The notes under the pieces were generated by a model, which worked only from the letters and a program-made list of their open reading frames with translations, ran no database searches and had not been told where the DNA came from. Below, in pieces: positions 1-11,254 of a stretch of DNA of 64,000 bases. The DNA comes from Jacaranda mimosifolia (taxonomy: Eukaryota > Streptophyta > Magnoliopsida > Lamiales > Bignoniaceae): NCBI GenBank assembly GCA_018894105.1, contig CM032126.1:22418391-22482390 (forward strand), given 5' to 3'. Both the position numbers and the translations under genes were made by a program. Every line of letters begins with the position of its first letter. Positions within the stretch are counted from its first letter, which is position 1.

Positions 1-634
1 AATAGTAATCTGAACAGAGTTTCTGACAGACCAAATATAAGGATTGAAGTTGGGCAAAGAATCAGACCCCCTGAGAGACAAATCAGAAAGTTCTGGTTTA
101 GTATCTTTGCTTCCAGCTTCCTTTGTACCTGTCTTGCCATGACGATTCTGCAGCATTGTATAATACAATAAACATCGTGGATTCTTAGCAGTAAACATAG
201 ATGAAGAAAACAAAGTGGACACCAAAGAACACAGGCAACATAAGCATCTGAATTATTCACAAGTTTTACTTCTGATATTTACAGTTTATTCTTGATTTAA
301 ACCATTATGAAAGTACACATTAATAAAAATGTTGAGTGTAACCTTCAAACTGATGACATCAATCTTCAGCCACTAATACTGAAGCATGGGGAGAACATAT
401 GAGATAAGAAAGCACACTTTATATTGTCTGAACCAATAATACTCAATATCATCAAGCACAAAATCTAGAAAGCATCATGAAGTGTATCCAATCTACATAA
501 AACAAAAAAGCTGAAAAAGCAACAGATAAGTACCGCCACAACACCCTGCACAAAATCCTGATATTTCTCAGGTGCGAGCGCCTTAAGTGCAGCAGAACCA
601 CACTTCCTCATCATTATCTCCAAGATCACAATGA
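1..634 (-). CDS. Partial host gene, RRP12-like C-terminal exons
   Basis: Two stretches on the minus strand read like consecutive exons. The first (634 to about 534) starts after an acceptor-like TACAAG and encodes VILEIMMRKCGSAALKALAP followed by EKYQDFVQG. A GTACTT donor-like site lies at 533-528. The second (147 to 1, open at the window edge) follows TGCTGCAG and encodes NRHGKTGTKEAGSKDTKPEL and more. Phases agree if the first exon ends at 534. From memory, the motif order (RKCG.AA..L.PEKY..FV, then NRH.K) resembles the C-terminal end of plant RRP12-like ARM-repeat proteins, which act in nuclear export and maturation of pre-ribosomes. I cannot confirm this without a search. RRP12 is over 1,000 residues, so this is either the very end of a gene whose 5' exons should lie to the right but are not visible, or a truncated copy. 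The gene would continue off the left edge. Confidence 0.4.
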
Positions 635-965
635 CTTGTAGTAAAATAAAGGAGCTTCTTAATAGAACTTCTGGAGGAAATATAATCAGAGAAAAGAACA
701 ACTAGTCACTGTAGAACAACATTAAGATAAGACTAGTTGCAGCAACTATAAGGTCAAATCCCTACATTATCCAGTGGTCAATCTCATTTTTTTTTTCCGA
801 ATAGTACCAGAATAGTCCCAGTCCCTTTATGCCAAACCCTAAATGTCTATTCTGGTTGAGCATTTACAGGAAGGATGTGCATCCATAATATTTGGAGATG
901 CAATAAAGTGAAGGAAAAGGGTGCTTACTCAGAATTTTCAAAAAAATTTAGAATAATCAAAACCT

Positions 966-1141
966 GTCGGGCGGCCTCGCGAGGCCAGCTAGCTTGCGCT
1001 GCTGGCCTCTACTCTAGGCCAGCGGCCGCCGCCTCCATCGGCAGCTGAGCAGCTCCGCTGCCAGCGAATTAAGTTTAAAAAAAAATAGAAAGACAGAAAA
1101 GGAGAGGAGGAGGAGGAAGGAAGAGAAGACGCGTAGGGTTT
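966..1141 (-). promoter_or_regulatory. GC-rich palindromic island with telo-box and CT-rich leader
   Basis: This is the only strongly GC-rich patch in the left 5 kb. Read on the minus strand it has AAACCCTA (1141-1134, a telo-box typical of ribosome-biogenesis gene promoters), then a CT-rich tract (about 1130-1087) like a plant 5' leader. An ATG at 1038 opens a ten-codon frame that starts MEAAAAGLE and then stops. Inside the island are a perfect 14-bp palindrome (973-986), an 8-bp stem (1001-1008 with 1016-1023), a competing 9-bp stem (981-989 with 1001-1009) and a 6-bp stem (1040-1045 with 1057-1062). It could be the promoter and first exon of the minus-strand gene at the left edge, or an unrelated regulatory island. 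The promoter reading is inference. Confidence 0.3.
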
Positions 1142-2759
1142 GTGCAAGATATTTTTTTAATATTAAATTTAACATTTTTTCATTTTATATATAATAATAT
1201 ATTTTTAATTTAAAGAATATTCAAAAAATAAGAAAACCCAACTTATACTAATAGGAATAAGTAACAAATCTTTATGGGTTTTTCAAATTTAGCGGGTTTC
1301 TCATTGTCTTTTCTCTTAAATTCTTCAATCAGATTTAAGACAGGAGAAACCCTCGTGTGGGAAGAAAGGGGCAAACAAAATATAGAGAGAAAAACTCTTT
1401 TGATGCCTTGTATTTTTTGTTTAACTATAAAAAGTGTAATTAGCTTCTTCGAAAAAGATTATTTTATAATAATATTATAAAATTACTTTTTATCATTTAT
1501 ATTATAATTTGTAATCTCCTATAAATTTCAGTGTGTTTTTGTTTAATTGTACAAATTGTAATTAGTTACAATATATTTATTTAATATAGGTGAATTATAA
1601 ATTATGATCAATTACATTATATGGAGAAAATTTTGGATATAAAAATTTGATGTAAATGCATTTTAATTTATTATACTAGCAATTAAGGCACGCCATCCCT
1701 GCATGCTTAAATATGTTTTAACAATTGTAATAATAATAAAAAAAAAATTAACTATATGTTTCAATTTAACAAATTTTTTTGAAATTGACAGCAAAAAATT
1801 CCAAAAAAAAAAAGGGAATATAGACCATATAGTAGTTTCAATGACAAATAAATGAGAATTATTTAAACTTAGAAATTAAATAAATGAGAATTATTTAAAT
1901 TGAGAAATTATTTATATTCAAAAATTAATATTGTTTAAATGCTTCGATCTATTAAATAAAAACAAAACTTGAATATTAGATATTTGTATTTTAAAGAACA
2001 TAGTATTGAAATGTCATTCACATGAAGAAGTGAAGAATCCACCCTCAATGTTGAAAATTTTGAATGTGATTTCTCCACCTTTCCAATTCAATTACAAATA
2101 TAACCATAATTTTTTTGAATATTAATATTACAATCTTGAAGGCAAATTTGGATATTAAAAAATTGGTATGAGAACTACCCAATTTAAAATTATTGTCACT
2201 TCTATTGTTAACAATATTTGATAATTACACCAAATCTTTTTATTATTTGAATGCCTTTTAAAAGGTAAAAAGTGAAAAACTAATAAAAATATTGGAATAA
2301 CTTCCATTTATGACTGTAAAAAATATTTCTTTTTATTATAGTATAGATTACAATATTTAAATGGAGATGAAACGAAAAGTATTTCATAATTTAATTAAAA
2401 ATATGGGGTAAAAAATAATTTTGTTAAACTTATAACTATATTACTAAGTTTATATTACAATGTCATGAGTATTTCAAAATAATTTCAAATTTTCCAATTA
2501 TATTAATGTTACACAAGTTGATCAATTTCACAACATTTTGCATTAATTAAGAGTAGAAAATTTTCAATAACTTCATGTTTAAATTGTCCACATAAATATA
2601 TTATTAGTACATAATATTTTAATTTTTAAAATGAAGTTAATTATACATAAAGACTAAAGTTTTTAGAATTTATAAACAATTTTTCTAAAATCTTTTTGTT
2701 GAAAAACAATGTCCTAATAAATAATAACGAAGAATAGAATTAAATCTTTATCCCCCAAA
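1142..2759. other. AT-rich intergenic DNA
   Basis: I see no gene, no conserved protein frame and no clear transposon terminus here. The sequence is made of A/T runs and short near-repeats, for example two close copies of AAATGAGAATTATTTAAA around 1850-1900. Confidence 0.6.
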
Positions 2760-3600
2760 ATAATATGTATATAAGATAAAACAAATCATCTTTGTATATA
2801 CGATTTATACACAAAATGGAAGGAGGAGCTGAAATTTGGAGGGACTAAAAAAATAATAGAGGAATTCATTTTTGGAGGGAAACTTATTTGTTGAAGGAAA
2901 TATAATATGTAGACCAACTAATTCTTAAGAACAATTTGTTCAAGTCCATAAAAGTTAATAATCATTATATTTAATAATATACTCTAAGTTACTTTCTTTA
3001 TACTATATTAGACCACAAAAGTTATCTTCATTTTAGCAATTTATGTAGTTAAACATACACACAATTAACATATAAATATCTATAACTTATAAAAATCTTT
3101 AACTGACCAATACAATTATTAAAAAATGAAATATAACATTAACAGGCCTAACTTCAGAGACCGTTTGCTTTTCATTAATTATTATGGTAAACTAAATTTC
3201 TTTTTTCTCTTTTGCTATTCAAGTATTTAACCTTTAACTATTTATTTTAAGGAGTTTTTAGAATTTTTCTAAAAGAATATTATAATAAATTATAATAAAA
3301 AATTAAATTCTTAAGTACCAAAATTATAAGTCCAAATTTTAATACCACTTTAACTATAATAGAAAGTCATTTAATAATTTAAATAATTATATGTTAATCC
3401 ATCATATAATCTAAGATAAAAGAAATTAAATTTGCTATAAATTATTTATACAAAGAAAAGGGAGGGAGGAGCTAAAATTTAGAGGAACCGAAAAAATGAA
3501 GAGAATTTATTATTAGAGGGAATCAAATTTTTGGAAGAAATCAAGTTAAATTATTATGTCAAACTAATAATAAAAACAATTGTGAACACTTTTTATGGTC
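2760..3600 (+). repeat. Diverged direct repeat pair, about 200 bp each
   Basis: Copy one (about 2760-2955) and copy two (about 3400-3600) share order and content: a TTTATACA segment, then GGAGGAGCT.AAATTT.GAGG, an A-rich stretch, and a GAGGGAA..AAA.TT block ending in TAAGAACAATT or AAAACAATTGT. The offset is about 645 bp. The TTTGGAGGGAA word recurs at about 3605 and 5335-5365, so these belong to one dispersed repeat family. No protein is evident. Confidence 0.45.
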
Positions 3601-3754
3601 CAAATTTTGGAGGGAAAACAGAGTTGCATTGCCATCCAAATTCAATAATAAAAAACAATTGGTTACAATTTGTATTCAGCTTTTGAATAAAAAAAAATTG
3701 GCGGGAACATAAATCAATATTACATAATATTGGTAAGCAAAGAAATTGTTACCA

Positions 3755-5260
3755 TTGCTAAAGCCCAATTTTTAAAAAGAGATTAGTTCAAACCCGTCAA
3801 GAAAGTCCAATTTACAAATTAACTACAAAATTGGTCAACCAATTTAATAAAAAAGAAGTTGGTGAAGCCCAATTAACAAAACTTTTAAATTAATGTGAAG
3901 GACTAATTCATGAAGAAAGCCCAATTTACTAATGTTCTAAAAAATTGGTCTTAATAAAGGGGGGGGGGGGGGGTTGGTGCAGCCCAATTAATCGAATTTT
4001 TAAATTTTGTTAAAACTAAGTCATTAAGAATGCCCAATTTACTAACTCACCGAAAAATTACCAAGCCCGATTAAAAAAAAAATTTGGTGAAGTGTAAATT
4101 GATGTGAAGCCAAATTCACTTAAAAGTTGTCAAGCTCAATTATAAGAAAGAAACAATTGGGTGAAGTCAAATTAACCAACTCTTTAAATTAAGAAATAGA
4201 CCAACTATTATATGAAGTCCAATTCACTAATTTATAATTAAAAAACTAATAAAATAATTCTTAATTGAAGTATAATTCACCAATTTATTAAAAAATTTGG
4301 TCAAACACAATTATTAATTAACAAATTGAAAGAGCACAATAACCAATTTTTAAATGATTATAATAAAAAATTGGTGAAATCTAACTCTTAGACAAAGCCC
4401 AATTAACCAATTCACTTTAAATTTTGGTGAAGCTCAATTTTTAAAAATACATTAGAGAAAATCAATTAATCAATTCTTTAAGTTAATGTCAACCCTAATT
4501 CTTAAATAAAGAATACCAATTTCTTGAAAAATTGATGGACCCAAATTAATAGAAAACAAGTTGGTAAAACTCAATTAATCAATGCTTTAAATTAATGTTA
4601 AGCCCAATTCTTAAACAAATAAATTAATTTACTATAAAACTAGTAAACCCCAATCAATAAAACAAAAAGTTGCTAATACCCAATTAATTTATTCAGTCAA
4701 AATTTGGTCAAGCTTATTTCTCAAGATGAAAGTTGCATTCACAAGTTAATCCACTTGTAATTTGTTCATCATCAAATTCTTAGAAGAAAAAAAAAAAAGG
4801 AAACTCAATAATTTATTCATTAAAAATTTTGCTCAAGCTCAATTCCTTAAAGAAAGCCAACAAATCATTTAATCAATTCAAATTTGTTGAAGACCAGCTC
4901 TTAAAACAAAGCCCAAATCAACAATTAATTCACTATAAATTTAGTCTAGCCTATTTCTTAAATGAAAATCCAACTCAAAAAAAATCCACTAAAAATTTGT
5001 TAAACCCCAACCCTTAAAAGAATTCCGTTCAACACATAATTCACAAAAAAATTGTAATGCTGAATTCTATAATGAAAATAGCTCAATTAAGCAATTATTT
5101 CACTTCAAATTTGTTCAAGCCCAATTCTTATAATAAGGCATAACTCACCAATTAAAACTTTGGTCAAGTCCAATTATGAAACTCAATCAAGCCCAATTAA
5201 CAACTTCTTTAAATTATTGTGAAGCCTATTTCTTGAACTAAAACCCAACTCACAAAGTAT
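3755..5260. repeat. Degenerate array of AAGCCCAATT / TTGGTGAAGC words
   Basis: Over about 1.5 kb the word AAGCCCAATT, or a one- to two-base variant, recurs roughly every 40-70 bp. It is usually followed by an AACCAATT- or CACTAATT-like segment and preceded by AAATTGGT. Spacing is irregular, so it is not a clean satellite. Dense short words like this are common in the subterminal regions of CACTA and Helitron elements, and a CACTA-like end lies just to the right at 5713. No coding capacity is seen. Confidence 0.5.
3959..3973 (+). repeat. Poly-G tract (G15)
   Basis: Fifteen consecutive G residues inside the AT-rich AAGCCCAATT array. The length may be unstable or a sequencing artefact. Confidence 0.9.
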
Positions 5261-5369
5261 GGGTGCAAAATTAATTTAATTTCCATTTACATTTAGTAAT
5301 GAAAACAATTGTTACCATTGTATACAATTGAATTTTGGAGGGAACGAATTTCTGGAGGGAAAACTAAAT

Positions 5370-5713
5370 TAACTTTAGTAATCAGACATTTTGTTACAAT
5401 ATAATTTATTTGTAATGAACATTTTTCTGTTACAATAAGTACCCAATTTTGTTACAAATAAACTTCCCTAAATGGCAAAAGATATTATATGTGACAAAAT
5501 GACATTTCTCGTAACAAATATTTATTTAGTTACAAAACATTAAAAATCTAACGTAACAAGTATTAGTTAAAGGTAACAAGATTTTTATTTTGTTACTCAA
5601 GATAAGTACTTTAGTAACAAAAATTCAACTTTGTTACGATAAATACAACATTTACAACGAAATTTATCTTCGTTACAAAAGATTTTGTTACATGAAATGC
5701 AATTTGTTATAGT
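5370..5713 (-). mobile_element. CACTA-like terminal region rich in GTTAC motifs
   Basis: The word GTTACAA or its complement occurs about a dozen times in 340 bp, in both orientations, as expected for a subterminal transposase-binding region. The block ends at 5713 so that the minus strand starts CACTATAACAAATTGC, which fits the CACTA terminal signature. The other end is not identified, so element size and target duplication are unknown. Confidence 0.4.
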
Positions 5714-7340
5714 GGTGGTAACTTGAAGTATCTCCGCCCTTTTCGATGTAAGGGGTGTGTACAGGATTATTGCCCATTTCTCCTGCTGCGTGCTCGTGTC
5801 TCACTTTTGGCTGGCTCCTAAATTTAGTGCTTTTATGTTTGCTAATGTACTGAGAAATCACCATTTCCTATCTCTTTCTTTGTTTTGTTATTTTGTGCTT
5901 GTGTTTTTTCCTTAGAGCTACGAGGAGGTCACCACTCATGGGTCCTTGTGGCTCCTAGTGCCTCAGGTTTTCTAGAATATCACTTATTGTCAAGTGTTGT
6001 CCTTGAAGGCACCTAGAGTAAGGCTAACGACTTGGGCCACTATGTGTGTTGACCCTTACGCTATTACCTTCTTAATGCTGGCATCACCTATCTTGGTGGG
6101 TTTTGCTAAAAACATCCAGGTCGTCCACGTAGCTATGAGGTTGTTCCTAGCGCACAAATACTATAGGCTGGTAGGCTTTGGGTGCTCCTCAAAGGTAGAT
6201 AACAAGATCTACTATTGTTGACTTCTAGAGTGGTTTTAGATTGCTTGGGTTTTGCATCACATACTCCTTAATATGTCATAGCTTGATCAGACTCTCAATC
6301 TCATCCTTCAAGTGTTTGCACTACTTAGTAGTGTAAACACATCATTGGCGAAAGTGGATTCATTTATTCAGCTTTAGCTTATTGGCATCCTTCTCATCTT
6401 ATGAGGAGGGTGCAGGATAAGGCCACGTCATAGGGCTTCATTTGGAATCTCTTCTATAGGAATGGTTGGTTACGTCTGCATGCTTTGGGCATCTTATCAT
6501 TGTTACCTTCTCTACTATGCAATCTACGCTCATCGATCTTTTATTTTTTTGTAGGCAGGAGCAAGGTCTTGATCCCACTAATGGGTCGCAGTGTTGGTGC
6601 ATGAGTCCGCCATGGAATGGCAGTAGGCATCAACTAGAAAGGATCTCTGCAAGAGGAGCACTGAACAACCGCTTTGCGGAGATAGAGGAGAGGGAACGAC
6701 GCCTCGCTCGAGACTGGTATTTTCTAATAAGTTCACTCTAGAAAAGACAAAGCTCTCCAACTTTGGTGAGAAGACTATTGTAGCTCTGTGGTTGACTAGT
6801 AGCATTCTCCAATAGGATCTTCAACATCTTCCAATAAGATCTCCGAAAAAAGGGTGTCTACTGTGCGGGCATCTCCTCTAATGTAAGTTGTGCGTTAGGA
6901 GCTAGCCCTGGCTCCAGCCATAGCAATGCTCTAGGTTGGTGACTCTCCATATTTTTTAATGTTAGGACAACTTGGTTATTGGAGTTGTGAGATCTTGATT
7001 ACGTATGTCTGCATCCTCAACATTCCCACTTTGTTATTTAGAGTTCCCATAAATGATGTCAAAATGATGCTGCTTGGAAATAGATTAGGGTCTTTTTTAA
7101 AAGACAAGAGTATGTCAGCTTATCTTCATTTGGAACGCACACAGGGACATCTTTTCTTCTCGAAGTTTCTCCGAGTTTATGATATTTTGCTAATTATTTC
7201 TTCTTCTCCAGTTCCTTCTAAGAGTTGATATTTATAGATGTTAGTGTTGATAAGCTCAGACTCATTAGGGTTTTCTACCCCTCTTTATAGGTTCAGCTTG
7301 TTTTTTGGGCTCTCTGGCCCTTTTACTTAGTTAATTAATT
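5714..7340 (-). pseudogene. Tat-type Ty3/gypsy gag-protease remnant
   Basis: The composition changes sharply from the flanks. The minus strand has a gag end around 6400-6250: KDANKLKLNK, a ruined zinc-knuckle segment, then CKHLKDEIESLI and HIKEYV, the usual end of Tat-lineage gag. About 100 residues further on is YVDDLDVFSKTHQD (about 6140-6100), matching the DD..GV..PH.D segment that precedes the protease in this lineage. Stops and frameshifts interrupt every frame. The part to the right (6450-7230) is probably the N-terminal half of gag, but I cannot recognise it residue by residue. In plants gag forms the virus-like particle and protease cuts the polyprotein; neither would work here. Boundaries are set by base composition only. 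Confidence 0.45.
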
Positions 7341-8849
7341 GTAGATCACTACGTAATTTTTAGTCAATTTATCGAATTGTCCTTATATTCAATTTTTAGC
7401 AGTATTAGCATTAGACTTTATGTAAATTATACAACGAAAATTTTTAATACAAAAGATGTAATATTAGTCAATAATGGAAATTGTAATTATTAATGACATA
7501 TATTAGATGAAAATAACTTTTATTTTTTACTAATAATACTTATAAGTGGCAATAATTTTTATTTTGTCATCATATGACTTAATAGTGACAAAAATTAATA
7601 GTTTTAGTTGTTATTATTGATAATTAATGATATGTGTAATTACTGTAAAATTACCTTTTATGATTCTTGAAAATATTTATATTGAACAATAAATGTATGT
7701 CATCAATTATCAATAGTAAAAACTTAAATACAATTTTTGTCACTATTAAACTTATAAAAATTACTATTAGTATAGAACAAAATTTTATGCTACTTAATAT
7801 AATAGTTAGTGTCAACTTTTTAATTGTCACTTACTATTTTGTTACAATTTTTTTTTTGTTACAATTGTTACTTAGAATATTATGATCAGTGTGAGTTTTT
7901 TTTACTAACTTCATTTGTCAATTGAAATTTTTTTGTTTTCATTTGTTATTATTTATTAGCCTTTGCATTTTATAAAATTAAAAAAAGGGCCTACCATGTC
8001 TTGGTCGTGTCGAACATGCCCTTTAGCCGTATTTGGCACTGTGTTAAATTTTATTTTTTTATTTTAATTTTTTGACACTTTATTGCCATGTTAGACATAT
8101 GTCAGGACTATGTCGGAGTCGTATTTGTGTTCATCACGTATCCAACATTGTACAAGTGATTATGTGAAGTGTCTGTGCATTATATCATAACAATTTTTTT
8201 CTTTTTTTAATGAAAACAATTCTTCAAGACATCCTCAACAAGTTGACATTGATTTTTATATGTTGAATTGTATCCTACTTATTATTCTCCATTTCATTAG
8301 TTCATCGAGGGGGAAAATTCTAATATTATGTTGAAGGAGGGTCAATATATAGTTTTACCTCCAACCTTTTTCATGAGAGTTACTAATTAGCCCCTACATT
8401 TTATACATACAATTATAACTAAGTTTGTCAATGAATTGGGTAATACCCTATTCAAATTTAAGAAATTGAAATATTAGATTCATATTCACACTCATTAAAA
8501 ATAGGTCTTGATAAGATCTATATTCATAAAGTAATCATATATTATATATACTCACACATTACTCATTACCCTAATATTCAAATTTAACCAATTAACCTGA
8601 AATTGTTATACCAAATAAATATATACTAATGATAAATTTCAATATATATAAAATAAAATTATCTATTTATTTTATTTAATAGAATATTCTTTAATTTTTT
8701 ACTTATATATGCATGAATATATTATATCAAATAATAATATTTGGGAAAAATGGAAAGAACAAAGTTAAAGAAAGAAAAGAAATAATATCAATATTATTAT
8801 AATACCAACAATGATTTATATTATTATGACGATGCTTAAGGTATTATGT
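7341..8849. other. AT-rich intergenic DNA with repeat debris
   Basis: No gene is seen. Between about 7440 and 7870 GTGACAA/GTTACAA-like words recur, resembling the block before 5713. Around 7990-8170 there is a patch with GTGTCGAACATG- and CATGTCGGAGTCGT-like phrases seen in many dispersed plant repeats. Around 8310-8400 AGTTTTACCTCCAACC followed by TAGCCCCTACATTTTA looks like a terminal-repeat fragment of a DNA transposon. None has a partner end in the window. Confidence 0.4.
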
Positions 8850-9272
8850 GCTATGTAATTGTGTTATTGAAAAAAGTTGTGATAATAAATTTTGTCATAC
8901 TAAAATGTATCTTAATATTATTACAAGTGTCGTAATAAATGTGCAATGTAATTTTTCCACATGTATGGCAGGTTCTTTTATTATTATTTTTCTTTAAGAA
9001 ATATTCTTGTTTTTTCATAGCTTTCAAACTTACAATCTCCTTCTTTCTTTTGATTGTTCTCTTTAGATTATAATTTTCTTCAAAGAGAAAGTGTTTTTCT
9101 CTATTCATGCTAACCAATTTGTTTCCATCATCAACACTTTTCTTTATGATATTGTTATAACTTTCAACAAGTTTAATTTTTTCGTTATAAATAACTTGAA
9201 GTTGTTCTTTAAGAAAGTTAATTTCAATGTGCAGCTCAAGAATTTTATTATGACATTTTTCATGCAAACTAG
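8850..9272 (-). pseudogene. Copia B gag, downstream half
   Basis: The minus strand encodes a coiled-coil-like stretch (LHEKCHNKILELHIEINFLK, then KEQLQVIYNEKIKLVESYNN) and a zinc-knuckle-like CHTCGKITLHIYYDTC, with one extra residue in each of the last two gaps of CX2CX4HX4C. This arrangement is the end of a Ty1/copia gag. It begins exactly at the left target duplication of copia A (ACTAG, 9268-9272) and is the continuation of the gag at 17192-18299, from which copia A separates it. The pol genes expected further left are absent, so copia B is truncated at about 8850. Confidence 0.65.
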
Positions 9273-11253
9273 TGTTGGAATAGTGCCCCACAAGCCAATT
9301 AGATTGATGTTGTAAACTATTTCACTTGTGATATAATATTGATTAAATGATATTAGTAATATGGCCATCTTCATCTTTTGCTTATATTTACTTCACTGGC
9401 ATTTGGCTGAAGCCTTTAGATCACACAAGACTACGGGACTTGTTCATGCACTAGGTGGTGATCATGGAATAAGTCTTACATGGTCATGATCTTACATCTT
9501 TCAAGTCATAGGATCTTAAGAGACAGGGCATCTAAGATTCGGATAGACTTACACTAACGATGCATAGATCTAAGGAGTTGGATATTGGTCTATTCCATGG
9601 GCAATCCTATATGAGATATGGATGCATGTTAGTGAGTGCTTGTTAGGGAATAAGGCACTGAAGACCCACCCGGAGAATCCACAAGATAGCCGAAGTGGCA
9701 AATTGAAAGTGGCAAGTTCTCCTGCTTACGCTAGTGTATGCAATTAGTCCTTTGACCTGAGGATCCATGGTAACCTTGTGTTTAAGTCCTCATGCTTTAA
9801 CTTCTCCCAGGTAATCTAGCCGGCCGTTCGGGTGGTGATTAAGTATGAGCTACTTAGACATTTAGGGTTGTGAGATCCAAGATGGAATCCGATTCCTCGT
9901 CTTTGTGAAGGGTGAGTACATCTCCTATGTATTCTATAATGATTGATTTCAAGAAATCTTTGCGCAAGGTAGTATGACAATTTGGAAAAGGAGTTTTCTA
10001 AAGTGGAATTGAACATTGAGTATAGAGACATAGTATAGCCGGCAAATATCTTACCCTAGGTCTCTTTCGGGAGGTAGGATATGGAAGAACCGTATTTGCA
10101 TGGTACGCGTAGAGCTATAATGGTTCTCTAAGAGCATTCATTTTGGAAAATTAGTTGGGCTCCATAGGCTTGAGGTTGGACATCAACTATGGAGATTGGG
10201 TACTCTTCAATTAATAGATATTAATTGAATTGAGTCAATTAATTTAAAGGAGTTTAAACTAAAAGGGATATACGATATTCTAAAGTCACAAGCAGTTCTG
10301 AGCCCATGTGTAATGAATGGTAGAACTTACCGGGTCACACATAAAAGTCAATTACATTTTCTAAGTAATGGAGGAACTTTCTACATGTTTGAAAATTCAC
10401 ACCATAGAGATCAATTTTTGGGTGACCGAAAATTGAGGTCAATTTTGACTTGATTAATTTAATTGTTAAATTGATCAACTAATTTAATGAATTAAATTAG
10501 ACCAATAATTAAAGAGTTAATTACTTGGTGCCATGTGACCATCAATTGGTCAAATTAACTTAAAGAATTAGGTTAACAAAATCAAGCTTAAAGAGTTAAG
10601 TTAATTGACTTAATAGTTAAGTCAATTATTAATTAATTAAATTAAATGTTTAATTTAATTAATCAGAAGAACATATTTTGGAGAGAAAATTCAAATGATA
10701 GGATCATTTAGCTATGACATTTAATTAATTTGAAATTAGGCTTCAAATGTAATTGAAATGCATACAAATTCAAATTAGATTTGACTTTGCCAACTTGCAT
10801 GCATTACAAGCATGTTGGTAGTCCCCCCTCCCCACCTTGAGGAAGGTGTGATGCCAACTTGGCATCACACCATCCTCCCTATGTATATATATATATATAG
10901 GTGATGGTGGGCGACGAATTCAAGCAATCCAAGTGAAGAATTAGATTATTACTTTTTCCCTCCATTTTCAAGGTGTTTACTCATGTGTTAAAGTTCACCT
11001 GTCTCTTTTTCTCCAACCCCAAAATCGGCCATCTCCCTCTCTTCTCTCCTCTCTTTCTCTACCTAGAAGTGAGGCATAGTAGGAAATTAGATTGGTGTGT
11101 GGATCATACTGATAGAGGTAAAATAAATGGTTTGCAAAGCCTTTGGAGATCCACCTGCGAGACCAGTTACTTGGTAATTTTATTCCAAGAGATCCAGGAG
11201 ACTTTTTGATCTTAAATTTTCACACTAGCTTTATCAAAGAGTTAAGGATCTAC
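9273..11253 (+). repeat. Copia A 5' LTR, 3'-truncated
   Basis: Starts TGTTGGAATAGTGCCCC, as the 3' LTR does. The match runs to GGATCTAC at 11253. The last 270-300 bp of the LTR, the primer-binding site, the leader and the start of gag are missing. A 25-base perfect hairpin lies at 10846-10870, followed by a TATATATA core promoter at about 10884-10900. Confidence 0.85.
10846..10900 (+). promoter_or_regulatory. LTR hairpin and TATA region, copia A 5' LTR
   Basis: GTGTGATGCCAA and TTGGCATCACAC form a perfect 12-bp stem around a single C. Fifteen bases downstream is a long TATA run inside a second, weaker inverted repeat (CCATCCTCCCTAT with ATAGGTGATGG). The pair recurs in all four LTRs of the family. 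Confidence 0.55.
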
Positions 11254-11254
11254 C

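Noticed and set aside
6105..6145. YVDDLDVFSK as the reverse transcriptase catalytic motif
   Set aside because: It follows the end of gag by only about 100 residues, so it fits better as the acidic segment before the protease in Tat elements than as YVDD of polymerase.
7667..7885. 72-codon Ile/Asn-rich frame
   Set aside because: AT-driven open frame in a GTGACAA-rich repeat block, no motif.
8851..9291. 146-codon minus-strand frame as an independent small gene
   Set aside because: Its first residues lie inside the copia A LTR, and the rest is the second half of copia B gag.
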